Assembly: GCA_934635385.1 (NCBI GenBank)
Contig: CAKTZI010000071.1
Span: forward strand, 1-13,753
DNA: 13,753 bases
Origin: an uncultured Kiritimatiellota bacterium
Lineage (GTDB): Bacteria > Verrucomicrobiota > Kiritimatiellia > RFP12 > UBA1067
Direction: 5' to 3'
The notes beneath the pieces were generated by a model. It was not told where the DNA came from. It saw only the letters and a list, made by a program, of their open reading frames with translations, and did no database searches. The position numbers and the translations under genes are program-made. The stretch's first letter is position 1. Each line of letters begins with the position of its first letter. Below, in pieces: positions 7,433 to 13,753 of this stretch.

Positions 7433-7708
7433 ATGACTATCAAAAAGCCCATGTCCGTCAAGCGGCCGACCGTGAAGGCCGATGCGATGCCGTCAAACGA
7501 AGGCGTCGCCGAGATTCCGTCCGCCCCTGCGGCCGCCACGATCGCCGACCGCTTCAAGCTCGACGCGCCCGATCCGAACGCGAAGAAGTCCGCCGCGTCG
7601 GGCGCTGGAACGACGGTCGCCGTCATCGCGGGCGTCGCGGCGCTCGCCGTCGTCGGCATCCTGACGTTCATCATCTTCCAGCACTGGGAATTCCTCAAGG
7701 GCGCGTGA
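7433..7708 (+). CDS. Small single-pass membrane protein, unknown function
   Basis: 91 residues. The first 55 are hydrophilic and rich in Pro, Ala and Lys (MSVKRPTVKADAMPSNEG and so on). A Gly/Ala/Val/Ile membrane segment spans about residues 58-81 (AGTTVAVIAGVAALAVVGIL and on), and a short tail QHWEFLKGA follows. The Lys-rich N-terminus suggests it faces the cytoplasm, by the positive-inside rule. No domain is recognised. It is the first gene after a strong promoter and is followed almost at once by nadC. It may be an envelope protein or a membrane tether. The codon use and the promoter both support a real gene. Confidence 0.72.
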   Translation: MTIKKPMSVKRPTVKADAMPSNEGVAEIPSAPAAATIADRFKLDAPDPNAKKSAASGAGTTVAVIAGVAALAVVGILTFIIFQHWEFLKGA

Positions 7709-7710
7709 GC

Positions 7711-8604
7711 ATGAAGGACGTCATGCGTTCGCCGCGGGCGCAGGCCGCCGTGCGCCTTGCGCTCGACGAAGACCTCGCGAGCGTCGACCAGGCCGTTTCC
7801 GCGCCGTGGTGCGACGCGACGAGCCTTGCGCTCGTCGACCCCGACGCGGTCGCGACGGGCGAGATCTACGCGAAGGGCGCGGGCTGCGTCGTCGCGGGCG
7901 CGACGGTCGCGAAGGCCGTGATGAAGGCGGTCGACCCGAAGGTGCAGGTGAAGATCCTGAAGCCCGACGGCTCGTCGGTTCAGCCGAGGGAGACGATCCT
8001 CACGTTTCGCGGCAAGGCGCGCTCGATCCTCGCGGCGGAGCGCACGGCCCTCAACTTCATGCAGCGGATGTGCGCGACGGCGACGCTGACGCGCAAGTTC
8101 GTCGAGGCGACGAAGCGCTACGGCACGCTCATCCTCGACACGCGCAAGACGACGCCGGGCCTCCGCGTCTTCGAGAAGTACGCCGTCACGTGCGGCGGCG
8201 GCACGAACCACCGCATGGGGATGTACGACCGCGTGCTGATGAAGGACAACCACCGTCGGCTCTGGAAGGGCGGCGACCCCGACGAGCTCGACCTGGCGGT
8301 CGTCGCGGCGCGCAAGGCGTTCCCGAAGCTCGCGGTCGAAGTCGAGGTCGAGAGCCTGCGCGAATGCGCGAGCGCGCTCAAGGCGAAGCCGGAGTGGATC
8401 ATGCTCGACAACATGTCCGTCGCGGACATGAAGAAGTGCGTCAGGATGTGCAAGGGCGTCTCGAAGACCGAGGCGTCGGGCGGCATTACGCTTGACCGCG
8501 CGAAGGAAGTCGCGGCGACGGGCGTGACGGCGATCTCGCTCGGCTGTCTCACGCACTCGGCGGGCTCGGTCGACCTCTCGCTCGAATGGAAGGTCGTCTC
8601 GTAG
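7711..8604 (+). CDS. nadC: Nicotinate-nucleotide diphosphorylase (quinolinate phosphoribosyltransferase)
   Basis: 297 residues from the ATG at 7711. AAGGG at 7697-7701 is 9 bases upstream; a GTG at 7705 overlapping the previous stop is too close to it. The enzyme converts quinolinate and PRPP to nicotinate mononucleotide with loss of CO2, the entry of de novo synthesis into NAD. Family motifs are present in order: ERTALNFMQRMCATATLT, LDTRKTTPGLR (D143, R145, K146), EKYAVTCGGGTNHRMGMYD, LMKDNH, VEVEVE, MLDNM, EASGGI, and SLGCLTHSAGSVDLSL at the C-terminus. Length and motifs indicate an intact enzyme. nadA and nadB are not in the window. Confidence 0.96.
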   Translation: MKDVMRSPRAQAAVRLALDEDLASVDQAVSAPWCDATSLALVDPDAVATGEIYAKGAGCVVAGATVAKAVMKAVDPKVQVKILKPDGSSVQPRETILTFRGKARSILAAERTALNFMQRMCATATLTRKFVEATKRYGTLILDTRKTTPGLRVFEKYAVTCGGGTNHRMGMYDRVLMKDNHRRLWKGGDPDELDLAVVAARKAFPKLAVEVEVESLRECASALKAKPEWIMLDNMSVADMKKCVRMCKGVSKTEASGGITLDRAKEVAATGVTAISLGCLTHSAGSVDLSLEWKVVS

Positions 8605-8623
8605 AAAAGAAAAAAAACGAAAA

Positions 8624-10099
8624 ATGAACAAGATGGCAGTTTTGGCGGCGGGAGCCGCCTTGGCGGGCGGCTGTTGCTGCCTGTGTTTCGACCGCGGGCC
8701 GTACCCGGAGTCGATTGACGAGGGCTTCGTCAGCCTCTTCAACGGCAGGGATCTGTCCGGCTGGTACGGGTCGAAGGCCTATGGCGTCGAGACGGTCGAG
8801 ACGAAGCTCGCCAACGGCGCCGTCAAGAGGGAGAACGTGCTGGCGTGCTTCCCCGACCGCAGGGGCGCGGGCGACTGCGGAAATCTCCTCACGGAAAAGG
8901 AATACCGGAACTTCATCCTGCGCTTCGAGTTCCGGCTGGCCGCGAACGGCGACAGCGGTCTTGGCATCCGTGTGCCCGACGAACGGTCTGACGCGGCTTT
9001 CGCGGGGCTGTGCGAGATCCAGCTCCTTGACGACGGCGGCAGCGCCTACTACGACGCGGCGGCGCAGAAGGACAGGCTGAACGCCTATCAGTATGCCGGG
9101 TCGGTCTTTGGCATCGTGCCGAGCCGCCGCGACAATGTCGGCAAGCAGATTTGGGGCAAGGACGCGAACTTTACGGGCGGTGGCAGCTACGTGCGCAAGC
9201 CAGGCATGTGGAATTTTGTCGAGGTCAAGGTCATCGGCTTCGAGATCGAGGTCTACCTCAACGGCTATCTTGTGACGAAGGGCGACGTCTCGAAATTCAG
9301 GGGTGACGGCGATACGCCAGACGGGCGCAAGCACCCCGGAATCCGCAACGCGAAGGGGCATATCAGCTGGTGCGGACTCAACAGCCCGACGCAGTGGAAG
9401 AACATCCGCATCAAGGAGCTTCCCGACGACGCGAAGATGGGCGAGGTCTGCCCGCAGCAGACGATGAAGACGCCCGCTGGGTTCACGACGTACTTCAACG
9501 GCTGCCCCAAGCAGCTCCAGACGATGTGGAAGGGCGTGATGACGGAAGAGAAGTTCGACAACCCGATCGTCCGCCAGGCGGCGACGCCGGCGAAGCGCGC
9601 CGAGATGCAGAAGAAGGCCGACGCCCTGCGTGACGCGCACTGGCACGTCCGCAACGGCAATCTCTTCTTCGACGGCTACAAGGGCGGCTACTCGCTCGCG
9701 ACCGTCAAGGACCTCAAGGACTTCGAGCTGTGGGCCGACTGGCGCATCATGTCCATCACGGGCGATTCGGGCCTCTATCTGCGCGGCGCGCCGCAGGTCC
9801 AGATCTGGGATGCGCACAACCAGTGGGGCATCGGCTCGGGCGGCCTCTACAACAACCAGAAGAATCCGTCCAAGGCCCTCAAGATTGCGGATCGCCCGGT
9901 CGGCGACTGGAACCGCTTCCACGTGATCATGAAGGGCGAGAAGGTGTCGGTGTGGCTCAACGGCGAGCTTGTCGTCGACAACGTGACGCTGGAGAACTAC
10001 TGGGACCGCAGCCGGCCGATCTTCCCGGTCGAGCAGCTGGAGCTCCAGTGCCATGGCGATCCGACCGAATGGCGCAACATCTTCATCAGGGAGCTGTGA
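8624..10099 (+). CDS. Lipoprotein with two DUF1080 (3-keto-disaccharide hydrolase) domains
   Basis: 491 residues. MNKMAVLAAGAALAGG precedes Cys17 in a CCCLC cluster, a lipoprotein signal. Domain 1 (about 33-266) starts GFVSLFNGRDLSGW, the usual DUF1080 opening, and ends WKNIRIKEL. Domain 2 (about 338-491) begins HWHVRNGNLFFDG and ends WRNIFIREL. Both carry a GDSGL turn (about 109 and 380) and an internal W-N-x-x-x-V/I strand (MWNFVEVKV, DWNRFHVIM), so they are tandem copies of a concanavalin-like fold. Some family members hydrolyse 3-keto-disaccharides; others may only bind glycans. The gene starts 20 bases after nadC with only an A-rich leader and no clear Shine-Dalgarno sequence. Its position inside a cofactor operon is unexpected. 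Activity is not established. Confidence 0.87.
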   Translation: MNKMAVLAAGAALAGGCCCLCFDRGPYPESIDEGFVSLFNGRDLSGWYGSKAYGVETVETKLANGAVKRENVLACFPDRRGAGDCGNLLTEKEYRNFILRFEFRLAANGDSGLGIRVPDERSDAAFAGLCEIQLLDDGGSAYYDAAAQKDRLNAYQYAGSVFGIVPSRRDNVGKQIWGKDANFTGGGSYVRKPGMWNFVEVKVIGFEIEVYLNGYLVTKGDVSKFRGDGDTPDGRKHPGIRNAKGHISWCGLNSPTQWKNIRIKELPDDAKMGEVCPQQTMKTPAGFTTYFNGCPKQLQTMWKGVMTEEKFDNPIVRQAATPAKRAEMQKKADALRDAHWHVRNGNLFFDGYKGGYSLATVKDLKDFELWADWRIMSITGDSGLYLRGAPQVQIWDAHNQWGIGSGGLYNNQKNPSKALKIADRPVGDWNRFHVIMKGEKVSVWLNGELVVDNVTLENYWDRSRPIFPVEQLELQCHGDPTEWRNIFIREL

Positions 10100-10134
10100 C
10101 TCCGGGGTTTCCGGACAGCAGGCGCTGAACGCAG

Positions 10135-10977
10135 ATGAAACTGCTCGTCATCGACGTCGGCAACACCTCCACGGCCGTGGGTCTCTGGACCGACGGCCGT
10201 GTGAGTCATGTCGGCCATTATGACGAGGGGGTGGAATGCTTGGAAGGTTTGGGAGGTTCGGAAGGTTTGGGAGGTTTGGGGCGTTTGGGTGGGGTGGCGT
10301 ATGTTTCCGTTGTGCCCCGAAAAGACGCGAAGTGGTGTCGTTCGGCCAAGAAGCACAATCTCCCGTTCCACCAGCTGTCCTACCTCGACTTCACCGAGAC
10401 GTCGCCCCTCACACTTTCCTACCCCCACCCGGAGACCATTGGCGCGGATCGCTTGGCGGACGCGGCGGGTGCGGTGTCGCGCTACGGCGCGCCTGTCCTC
10501 GTGATGGACTTCGGCACGGCACTGACGGCGGCGGTCATCACGTCGGATCGCGTCTGGCGCGGCGGCGTGATCGCGCCGGGCTTTCCGCTCATGCGCGACT
10601 ACCTCTTCGAACGGACGGCCAAGCTGCCGCGCATGGAACTGGGACGCGGGCGCGCCCCGCGCATCGGACGCTCGACGGAAGAGGCCATGCGCTTCGGCGC
10701 GCTTGTCGGCTATCGCGGCATGGTGCGCGAGATCGTCACGACCCTGCGGCGGAATTTCCGCGAAGACTTCAAGCTGGTGGCGACGGGCGGCTTCGCCCGC
10801 TGGGCGCTGAAAGACCTCGACCTCCCCTTTGTCATCGATCCCACCCTCACGCTCTACGGCGCCGGCCTCGTCTGCGCAGGGGCGATGTCGAGCGAAAACG
10901 CGAAGCGAGGTGGACGCCTCATGCCTGAGACTTGTCGTTGCCGGGCGCGTTCTGCTTGCGCCAGTCTCGCATCGTGA
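10135..10977 (+). CDS. coaX: Type III pantothenate kinase with an internal repeat
   Basis: 280 residues, slightly long for the usual 245-260. It phosphorylates pantothenate with ATP, the first step to CoA. ASKHA-fold motifs are present: DVGNT (7-11), GADRLADAAGA (103-113) and DFGTALT with D125; GGVIAPGFPLM and VATGGFA follow. Residues 34-53 are a Leu/Gly/Glu tripeptide repeat from a 9-bp tandem repeat, replacing the helical segment normally between the first strands and the SVVP strand. The last 30 or so residues (from about SSENAKRGG) look non-homologous and are read from DNA that overlaps the 3' end of the opposing regulator gene. It is the last gene of the nadC run, 35 bases after the DUF1080 gene. 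The kinase is probably active because the catalytic motifs are intact. Confidence 0.9.
   Translation: MKLLVIDVGNTSTAVGLWTDGRVSHVGHYDEGVECLEGLGGSEGLGGLGRLGGVAYVSVVPRKDAKWCRSAKKHNLPFHQLSYLDFTETSPLTLSYPHPETIGADRLADAAGAVSRYGAPVLVMDFGTALTAAVITSDRVWRGGVIAPGFPLMRDYLFERTAKLPRMELGRGRAPRIGRSTEEAMRFGALVGYRGMVREIVTTLRRNFREDFKLVATGGFARWALKDLDLPFVIDPTLTLYGAGLVCAGAMSSENAKRGGRLMPETCRCRARSACASLAS
10233..10295 (+). repeat. 9-bp tandem repeat inside coaX
   Basis: Seven 9-base steps resemble GGRAGGTTT, the clearest being 10242-10250, 10251-10259, 10260-10268, 10269-10277 and 10278-10286; the units at each end are degraded. Nine is a multiple of three, so copy-number changes keep the frame and each unit adds about L-G-G. 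Leu is written TTG here, whereas the neighbouring genes mostly use CTC and CTG. Runs of G at 10269, 10278, 10287 and 10291 with loops of 6, 5 and 1 bases meet the usual G-quadruplex pattern. Confidence 0.82.
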
Positions 10978-12085
10978 GGCCGAAGGTCTTCAGGAACAGG
11001 TTCTTGACGTAGCGCGGGTTCGGGTAGCCGAGCTCGTGCGTGAGGACGGCGATCGGCCGCTTGCGGTGCCTGAGGAGCTGCGTCTTCAGGAGCCGGAGGC
11101 GCGTGTCGCGGATGAGCGTGGCCACGGAGCTTTCGGCCAGCTCGTGAAACCGCTTGTCGAGCAGACGCCGCGAAATGTGCAAGGCGTCGGCCACCTCGTC
11201 CGGTGTCAGCGCCCGCGCGGCGTTCGCTGCGACGTAGGCGCGCGCACGGGTGACGATCGCCGCGCCCGAGACCGTCACGGCCGTCGATTCGCGCGCGATG
11301 ACCTCGACCGGCGGCAGACGCAGTACGGTGCCGCTGACGCGCGCCGGGGCGCGCAGCAGCTTCGCGAGCGAACGCGCGGCGGTCTCGCCCATCTGGCGGT
11401 GGTCGGGCTTCACGCTGGAGATTGCGGGGTTGAAGTTGTCGCAGTAGATCTCGTCGTTGTCGACGCCGAGGACGGAGACCTGCTCCGGCACCTTGAGGCG
11501 GGCCTTCTTTGCGGCGGCGAGGACGTCCTGCGCAACCCGGTCCCAGGCGGCCAGCACGGCGGCGGGCTTCGGCAGCTGTCGCAGGAAGTCGGCGAGGTCT
11601 GTCCCCGTCTGCGGACGGAAGGTCGGCAGGCTCTGCTGGCGCAGGGCCTCGAAGAAGGCCTCTTCGCGCAGCTCCGCCCACGGACGCGGCACGGCCGGAG
11701 GAATGAAGGCGTAGGCGCGGAACTGTCCGATGGACGTGAAGAACTCGGCCGCCATGCGTCCGATGCCGTGGTCGTCGTTGCGCACGTAGACGATGGCGTC
11801 GCGGCGGTTGCCCACGCGGTCGGCGCCGATGTCGAGGAGGACGGTCGGGATCGTGGAGGCGGCGACGAGCTCCAGCGTGCGGGCGTCGTGCAGGAGCCCG
11901 ATGATGGCGCCGTCGACGTCGCCGCGCGCCAATGCGGCGTTGACGTCGTCGATCGACTGGGCGAGCGTCAGGTTCCAGGACTTGCCGTGCGACAGGAACT
12001 GCGAGATCCCCAGGAACTCGTTGCGGCCCGTTGCGCCGTTGAGCTGTAGCGCGACGATGATGTGCGGCTTGCCGTTTCTTCTCAT
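10919..12085 (-). CDS. XylR-like transcription regulator (LacI-type sensor plus AraC HTH)
   Basis: 388 residues. Residues about 7-265 resemble the LacI/periplasmic sugar-binding fold (for example VDGAIIGLL, IPTVLLDIG, PAAVLAAWDRVAQDVLAAA, VSVLGVDNDE). Residues about 290-380 are an AraC DNA-binding domain with two helix-turn-helices: TPDEVADALHISRRLLDKRF and PIAVLTHELGYPNPRYVKNL, ending FLKTFGLTMRDWRKQ. This is the E. coli XylR architecture, in which a sugar binds the N-terminal domain. The ATG lies one base after the ATPase stop, and GGGGAGG at 12090-12096 sits within the ATPase's last codons, so translation is coupled. No sugar genes are adjacent and the ligand is unknown. Its 3' end overlaps coaX by 59 bases tail to tail. 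Confidence 0.92.
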   Translation of the reverse strand: MRRNGKPHIIVALQLNGATGRNEFLGISQFLSHGKSWNLTLAQSIDDVNAALARGDVDGAIIGLLHDARTLELVAASTIPTVLLDIGADRVGNRRDAIVYVRNDDHGIGRMAAEFFTSIGQFRAYAFIPPAVPRPWAELREEAFFEALRQQSLPTFRPQTGTDLADFLRQLPKPAAVLAAWDRVAQDVLAAAKKARLKVPEQVSVLGVDNDEIYCDNFNPAISSVKPDHRQMGETAARSLAKLLRAPARVSGTVLRLPPVEVIARESTAVTVSGAAIVTRARAYVAANAARALTPDEVADALHISRRLLDKRFHELAESSVATLIRDTRLRLLKTQLLRHRKRPIAVLTHELGYPNPRYVKNLFLKTFGLTMRDWRKQNAPGNDKSQA

Positions 12086-12086
12086 G

Positions 12087-13532
12087 TTACCTCCCCAGTA
12101 GGCAGTCGGCCGAAATCAGGCTGTCGAAGAATCCGTTCTCCTCGATCTGTGGGTCTATCTCGCCGTCATAGACGAGAACGAGCTTGACGGAACGGTCAGG
12201 GGCGAGCTTGAGCCGGCTCAGTTTCTGCTGAACCTCCTCTTCGATGGCTGTGCTGATCCTTCGCATGCGCTTGATTTCAATGATGTATGTGCAGCGTGGC
12301 AGCTGGACGAGATAGTCAATCTGCAGGCCGTGGCCGTTCCTGCGTCCGCTCTTGAAGTACGGTGCGGCCGACAGGACGTTTCGCCCGACGAGGCCAATCC
12401 GGGAGACGAGCGCGGAAATGTTGTTCAGCACCAGGTTCTCGAACTGAAGCCCCATGACGGTTTCCCAGCCGGGCATTCGTTCCAGAGGAATATACTTGTA
12501 AAAGCCGTTCAAGATGGTTTCCCGTCGAGGCTGGATGTAGCGCAGGTAGAATCGCGTGTAGTTGTCCTTGAGGCGGTAGCGGATTTCGCGGATGGGTTTC
12601 CCCGTGGTTGGATTCAGTCCGGCGGAGCGCGCGATGAAGCCGGCTTCGACGAGTTCGGACAGGTCTTCGGAAAGGTGCCCGTTCGGATCTCGGTCGAAGT
12701 CTGCGGCGAGATCCGTGACGCTGGCGGGGCCATTGGCAAGCGCCGTCAGGATGCGGCGTTTTGTCGCGACGGAACCGCCGAAGACATCGTCGAAAATGCG
12801 GTCAAAGTCCTTGAAGAGGTAGCCGTCCGGGTCGAAGCACAGGCGGCGGATGTTTTCGTCAGGCGGAAGGGCCGGATCGATCTCGTTGAGGTATTTCGGT
12901 ATGCCGCCGGTGACGGAGAGGACGTTCAGAATGTCTCGTGTGGAGGTTCGCCCGGCTTTCTTCCCCCAGAAGCCCAGGCATTCGGCGGGGGAGAGCTCGC
13001 CCAGTGAGAAGTCGAGCGAGATGCGTCCGACGAATCCCCTTGAATTCTGGATGTTCTTGCCGATCCAGGCGGAGACGCTTCCGGCGACGATGAAGATGAG
13101 CTTGTCGTGTTTCGAGAACTGCGTGTCCCATGCCGTCTTGAGAAAGGAGGCGAACGAGGTGTCGTATTTGCCCATCCATGAGATCTCGTCAAGGAACACG
13201 ACCGTTTTCTCGTTGCGGCGTAGGGCGGCATCAAGCGCGTCGAACGCCTTGGGCCAGCAATCGGCCTTCGCTTCGGGCATCCGGGTCGCTCCGGCAAGGC
13301 GTTCGCAGAAGTTGTCGATCTGTCGCTGGTTGTCCATGTCCTTGTCCGGGGCCAGCCCGACAAGCTCGATGAACGTGCATTTCGAGCGTGCGGCAAATTC
13401 CTCCACCAAGGTGGACTTGCCGATGCGCCGTCGCCCGGCAATGACCACGAAAGAGCTTGTCTTCTTGCGCCAAAGGGCGTTGAGCTTCTCAAGCTGTTCG
13501 TCTCGACCAAAAAAGTTCTGCATGGTAGGCAT
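12087..13532 (-). CDS. AAA-type ATPase with C-terminal DUF234 / PD-(D/E)XK-like domain
   Basis: 481 residues from the ATG at 13532; a second ATG at 13523 gives 478 and a better spacing to AGGAGAGG. FFGRDEQLEKLNALW opens the protein as in this family. Walker A is AGRRRIGKST (32-41, K39) and Walker B is VVFLDEISWMG with D115 and E116. A winged-helix-like part follows in the middle (RRILTALANGPASVTDLA and on). The C-terminus has IDYLVQ with D406 and IIEIK with E419 and K421, a D-ExK nuclease-like pattern typical of DUF234 proteins. Such ATPases are widespread in archaea and gut bacteria, often patchily, and their role is unknown. Codon use looks less extreme in GC than in the neighbours, consistent with transfer. 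It is the first gene of a two-gene unit. Confidence 0.9.
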   Translation of the reverse strand: MPTMQNFFGRDEQLEKLNALWRKKTSSFVVIAGRRRIGKSTLVEEFAARSKCTFIELVGLAPDKDMDNQRQIDNFCERLAGATRMPEAKADCWPKAFDALDAALRRNEKTVVFLDEISWMGKYDTSFASFLKTAWDTQFSKHDKLIFIVAGSVSAWIGKNIQNSRGFVGRISLDFSLGELSPAECLGFWGKKAGRTSTRDILNVLSVTGGIPKYLNEIDPALPPDENIRRLCFDPDGYLFKDFDRIFDDVFGGSVATKRRILTALANGPASVTDLAADFDRDPNGHLSEDLSELVEAGFIARSAGLNPTTGKPIREIRYRLKDNYTRFYLRYIQPRRETILNGFYKYIPLERMPGWETVMGLQFENLVLNNISALVSRIGLVGRNVLSAAPYFKSGRRNGHGLQIDYLVQLPRCTYIIEIKRMRRISTAIEEEVQQKLSRLKLAPDRSVKLVLVYDGEIDPQIEENGFFDSLISADCLLGR

Positions 13533-13552
13533 CCTCTCCTATAAGTGTACGG

Positions 13553-13561
13553 ATTATACCA
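13553..13561 (-). promoter_or_regulatory. Extended -10 promoter of the ATPase-XylR unit
   Basis: On the minus strand, TGGTATAAT lies at 13561-13553, the same extended -10 as before trpS. Transcription would start near 13546, leaving a short leader with AGGAGAGG. No convincing -35 is seen; its expected place (about 13576-13581) overlaps the outer arm of the first palindrome. Confidence 0.65.
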
Positions 13562-13578
13562 TAAAATGTTGCGAAGCG

Positions 13579-13613
13579 GGGCGACTAAATCTGGATATTC
13601 AATTTAGTCGCCC
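13579..13613. repeat. Palindrome 1, GGGCGACTAAAT arms
   Basis: GGGCGACTAAAT at 13579-13590 and ATTTAGTCGCCC at 13602-13613 form a perfect 12-base inverted repeat with an 11-base spacer. It covers roughly -33 to -67 of the predicted ATPase promoter, a position suited to an operator or an activator site. It may equally be part of a mobile element. Confidence 0.85.
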
Positions 13614-13614
13614 G

Positions 13615-13624
13615 AAAATGAGAC
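13615..13624 (+). repeat. Isolated AAAATGAGAC repeat between the two palindromes
   Basis: The ten-base word AAAATGAGAC occurs here and again at 13693-13702 and 13716-13725. This copy sits between the two palindromes, so the two repeat families are interleaved. Confidence 0.7.
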
Positions 13625-13634
13625 GCTAAAAACG

Positions 13635-13667
13635 GGCGACTAAATTCAGATTTGCCATTTAGTCGCC
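13635..13667. repeat. Palindrome 2, GGCGACTAAAT arms
   Basis: GGCGACTAAAT at 13635-13645 and ATTTAGTCGCC at 13657-13667 form a perfect 11-base inverted repeat, again with an 11-base spacer. The spacer differs from that of palindrome 1 while the arms are the same, which points to selection on the arms. The centres of the two palindromes are 55 bases apart. Confidence 0.85.
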
Positions 13668-13682
13668 GCGAAAAAAGTGTTG

Positions 13683-13728
13683 GCGGGCGAGCAAAATGAG
13701 ACAGTCCGGGCGGGCAAAATGAGACAGG
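13683..13728 (+). repeat. Two tandem 23-bp units ending AAAATGAGACAG
   Basis: 13683-13705 and 13706-13728 match at 20 of 23 positions; each is a GC-rich GGGCGRGC part followed by AAAATGAGACAG. On the minus strand each reads CTGTCTCATTTTGC, which resembles the repeated transposase-binding ends of some insertion sequences (IS21 type). No transposase gene is in the window. Confidence 0.72.
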
Positions 13729-13753
13729 CGAAAGGCGGCGAAACCCCTGCGGA

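Noticed and set aside
8549..10054. Minus-strand open frame of 501 codons opposite the DUF1080 gene
   Set aside because: It is a shadow of a well-supported gene and has no recognisable motif or start signals.
10101..10115. Hairpin TCCGG-ggttt-CCGGA between the DUF1080 gene and coaX
   Set aside because: Five base pairs and no T run; too weak for a terminator, and the genes look cotranscribed.
10944..10962. GGCGC/GCGCC stem in the coaX-XylR overlap as a two-way terminator
   Set aside because: A five-base stem with a nine-base loop and no T tract on either strand, inside both coding frames.
13579..13728. CRISPR array at the right edge
   Set aside because: Repeats are palindromes of different spacing and a two-copy tandem; there are no regular 25-40 base spacers and no cas genes.

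Overview
The window is GC-rich and gene-dense. It looks like a chromosomal segment from a Gram-negative bacterium of the PVC group, with a Kiritimatiellota/Lentisphaerota-like gut or rumen lineage as my best guess. The reasons are an outer-membrane porin with a coiled-coil N-terminus, several lipoproteins, a secreted double-DUF1080 protein, a XylR-type (LacI-like plus AraC) regulator, and intergenic palindromes built from ACACGGAG blocks. The taxonomic guess is inference, since there is no rRNA or marker gene here.

Layout. 1-63 may be the 3' end of a gene entering from the left. A clear promoter (83-111) drives a porin (147-1670), followed by a sodium-coupled amino-acid symporter (1787-3295). 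A palindromic element (3304-3373) separates these from a tightly overlapping set: two small related lipoproteins (3400-3810, 3807-4232) and panB (4229-5002). A second copy of the palindromic element (5018-5101) and a promoter precede ribBA (5193-6389). trpS (6419-7378) has its own extended -10 promoter immediately in front of its ATG. Another promoter starts a run with a 91-residue membrane protein (7433-7708), nadC (7711-8604), a double-DUF1080 lipoprotein (8624-10099) and coaX (10135-10977). On the opposite strand, a DUF234-type ATPase (13532-12087) is followed one base later by a XylR-like regulator (12085-10919), whose 3' end overlaps the 3' end of coaX. Upstream of the ATPase (13579-13728) is a cluster of two repeat families.

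How the genes fit together. The + strand is rich in cofactor biosynthesis: PanB (pantothenate/CoA), RibBA (riboflavin/FMN/FAD), NadC (NAD) and CoaX (first step from pantothenate to CoA). TrpS is mixed in, with surface genes for uptake (porin, symporter) and possibly for glycan use (DUF1080). The ATPase-regulator pair looks like an accessory module.

The most unusual signals are: (1) paired GGCGACTAAAT palindromes and AAAATGAGAC repeats upstream of the ATPase; (2) two homologous ACACGGAG palindromic elements; (3) an in-frame 9-bp tandem repeat inside coaX that replaces part of the N-terminal domain and could form a G-quadruplex; (4) TATAAT boxes so close to start codons that trpS and the 91-residue gene should give leaderless mRNAs; (5) the translationally coupled ATPase-XylR pair. 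All family assignments come from reading motifs by eye, not from database searches.
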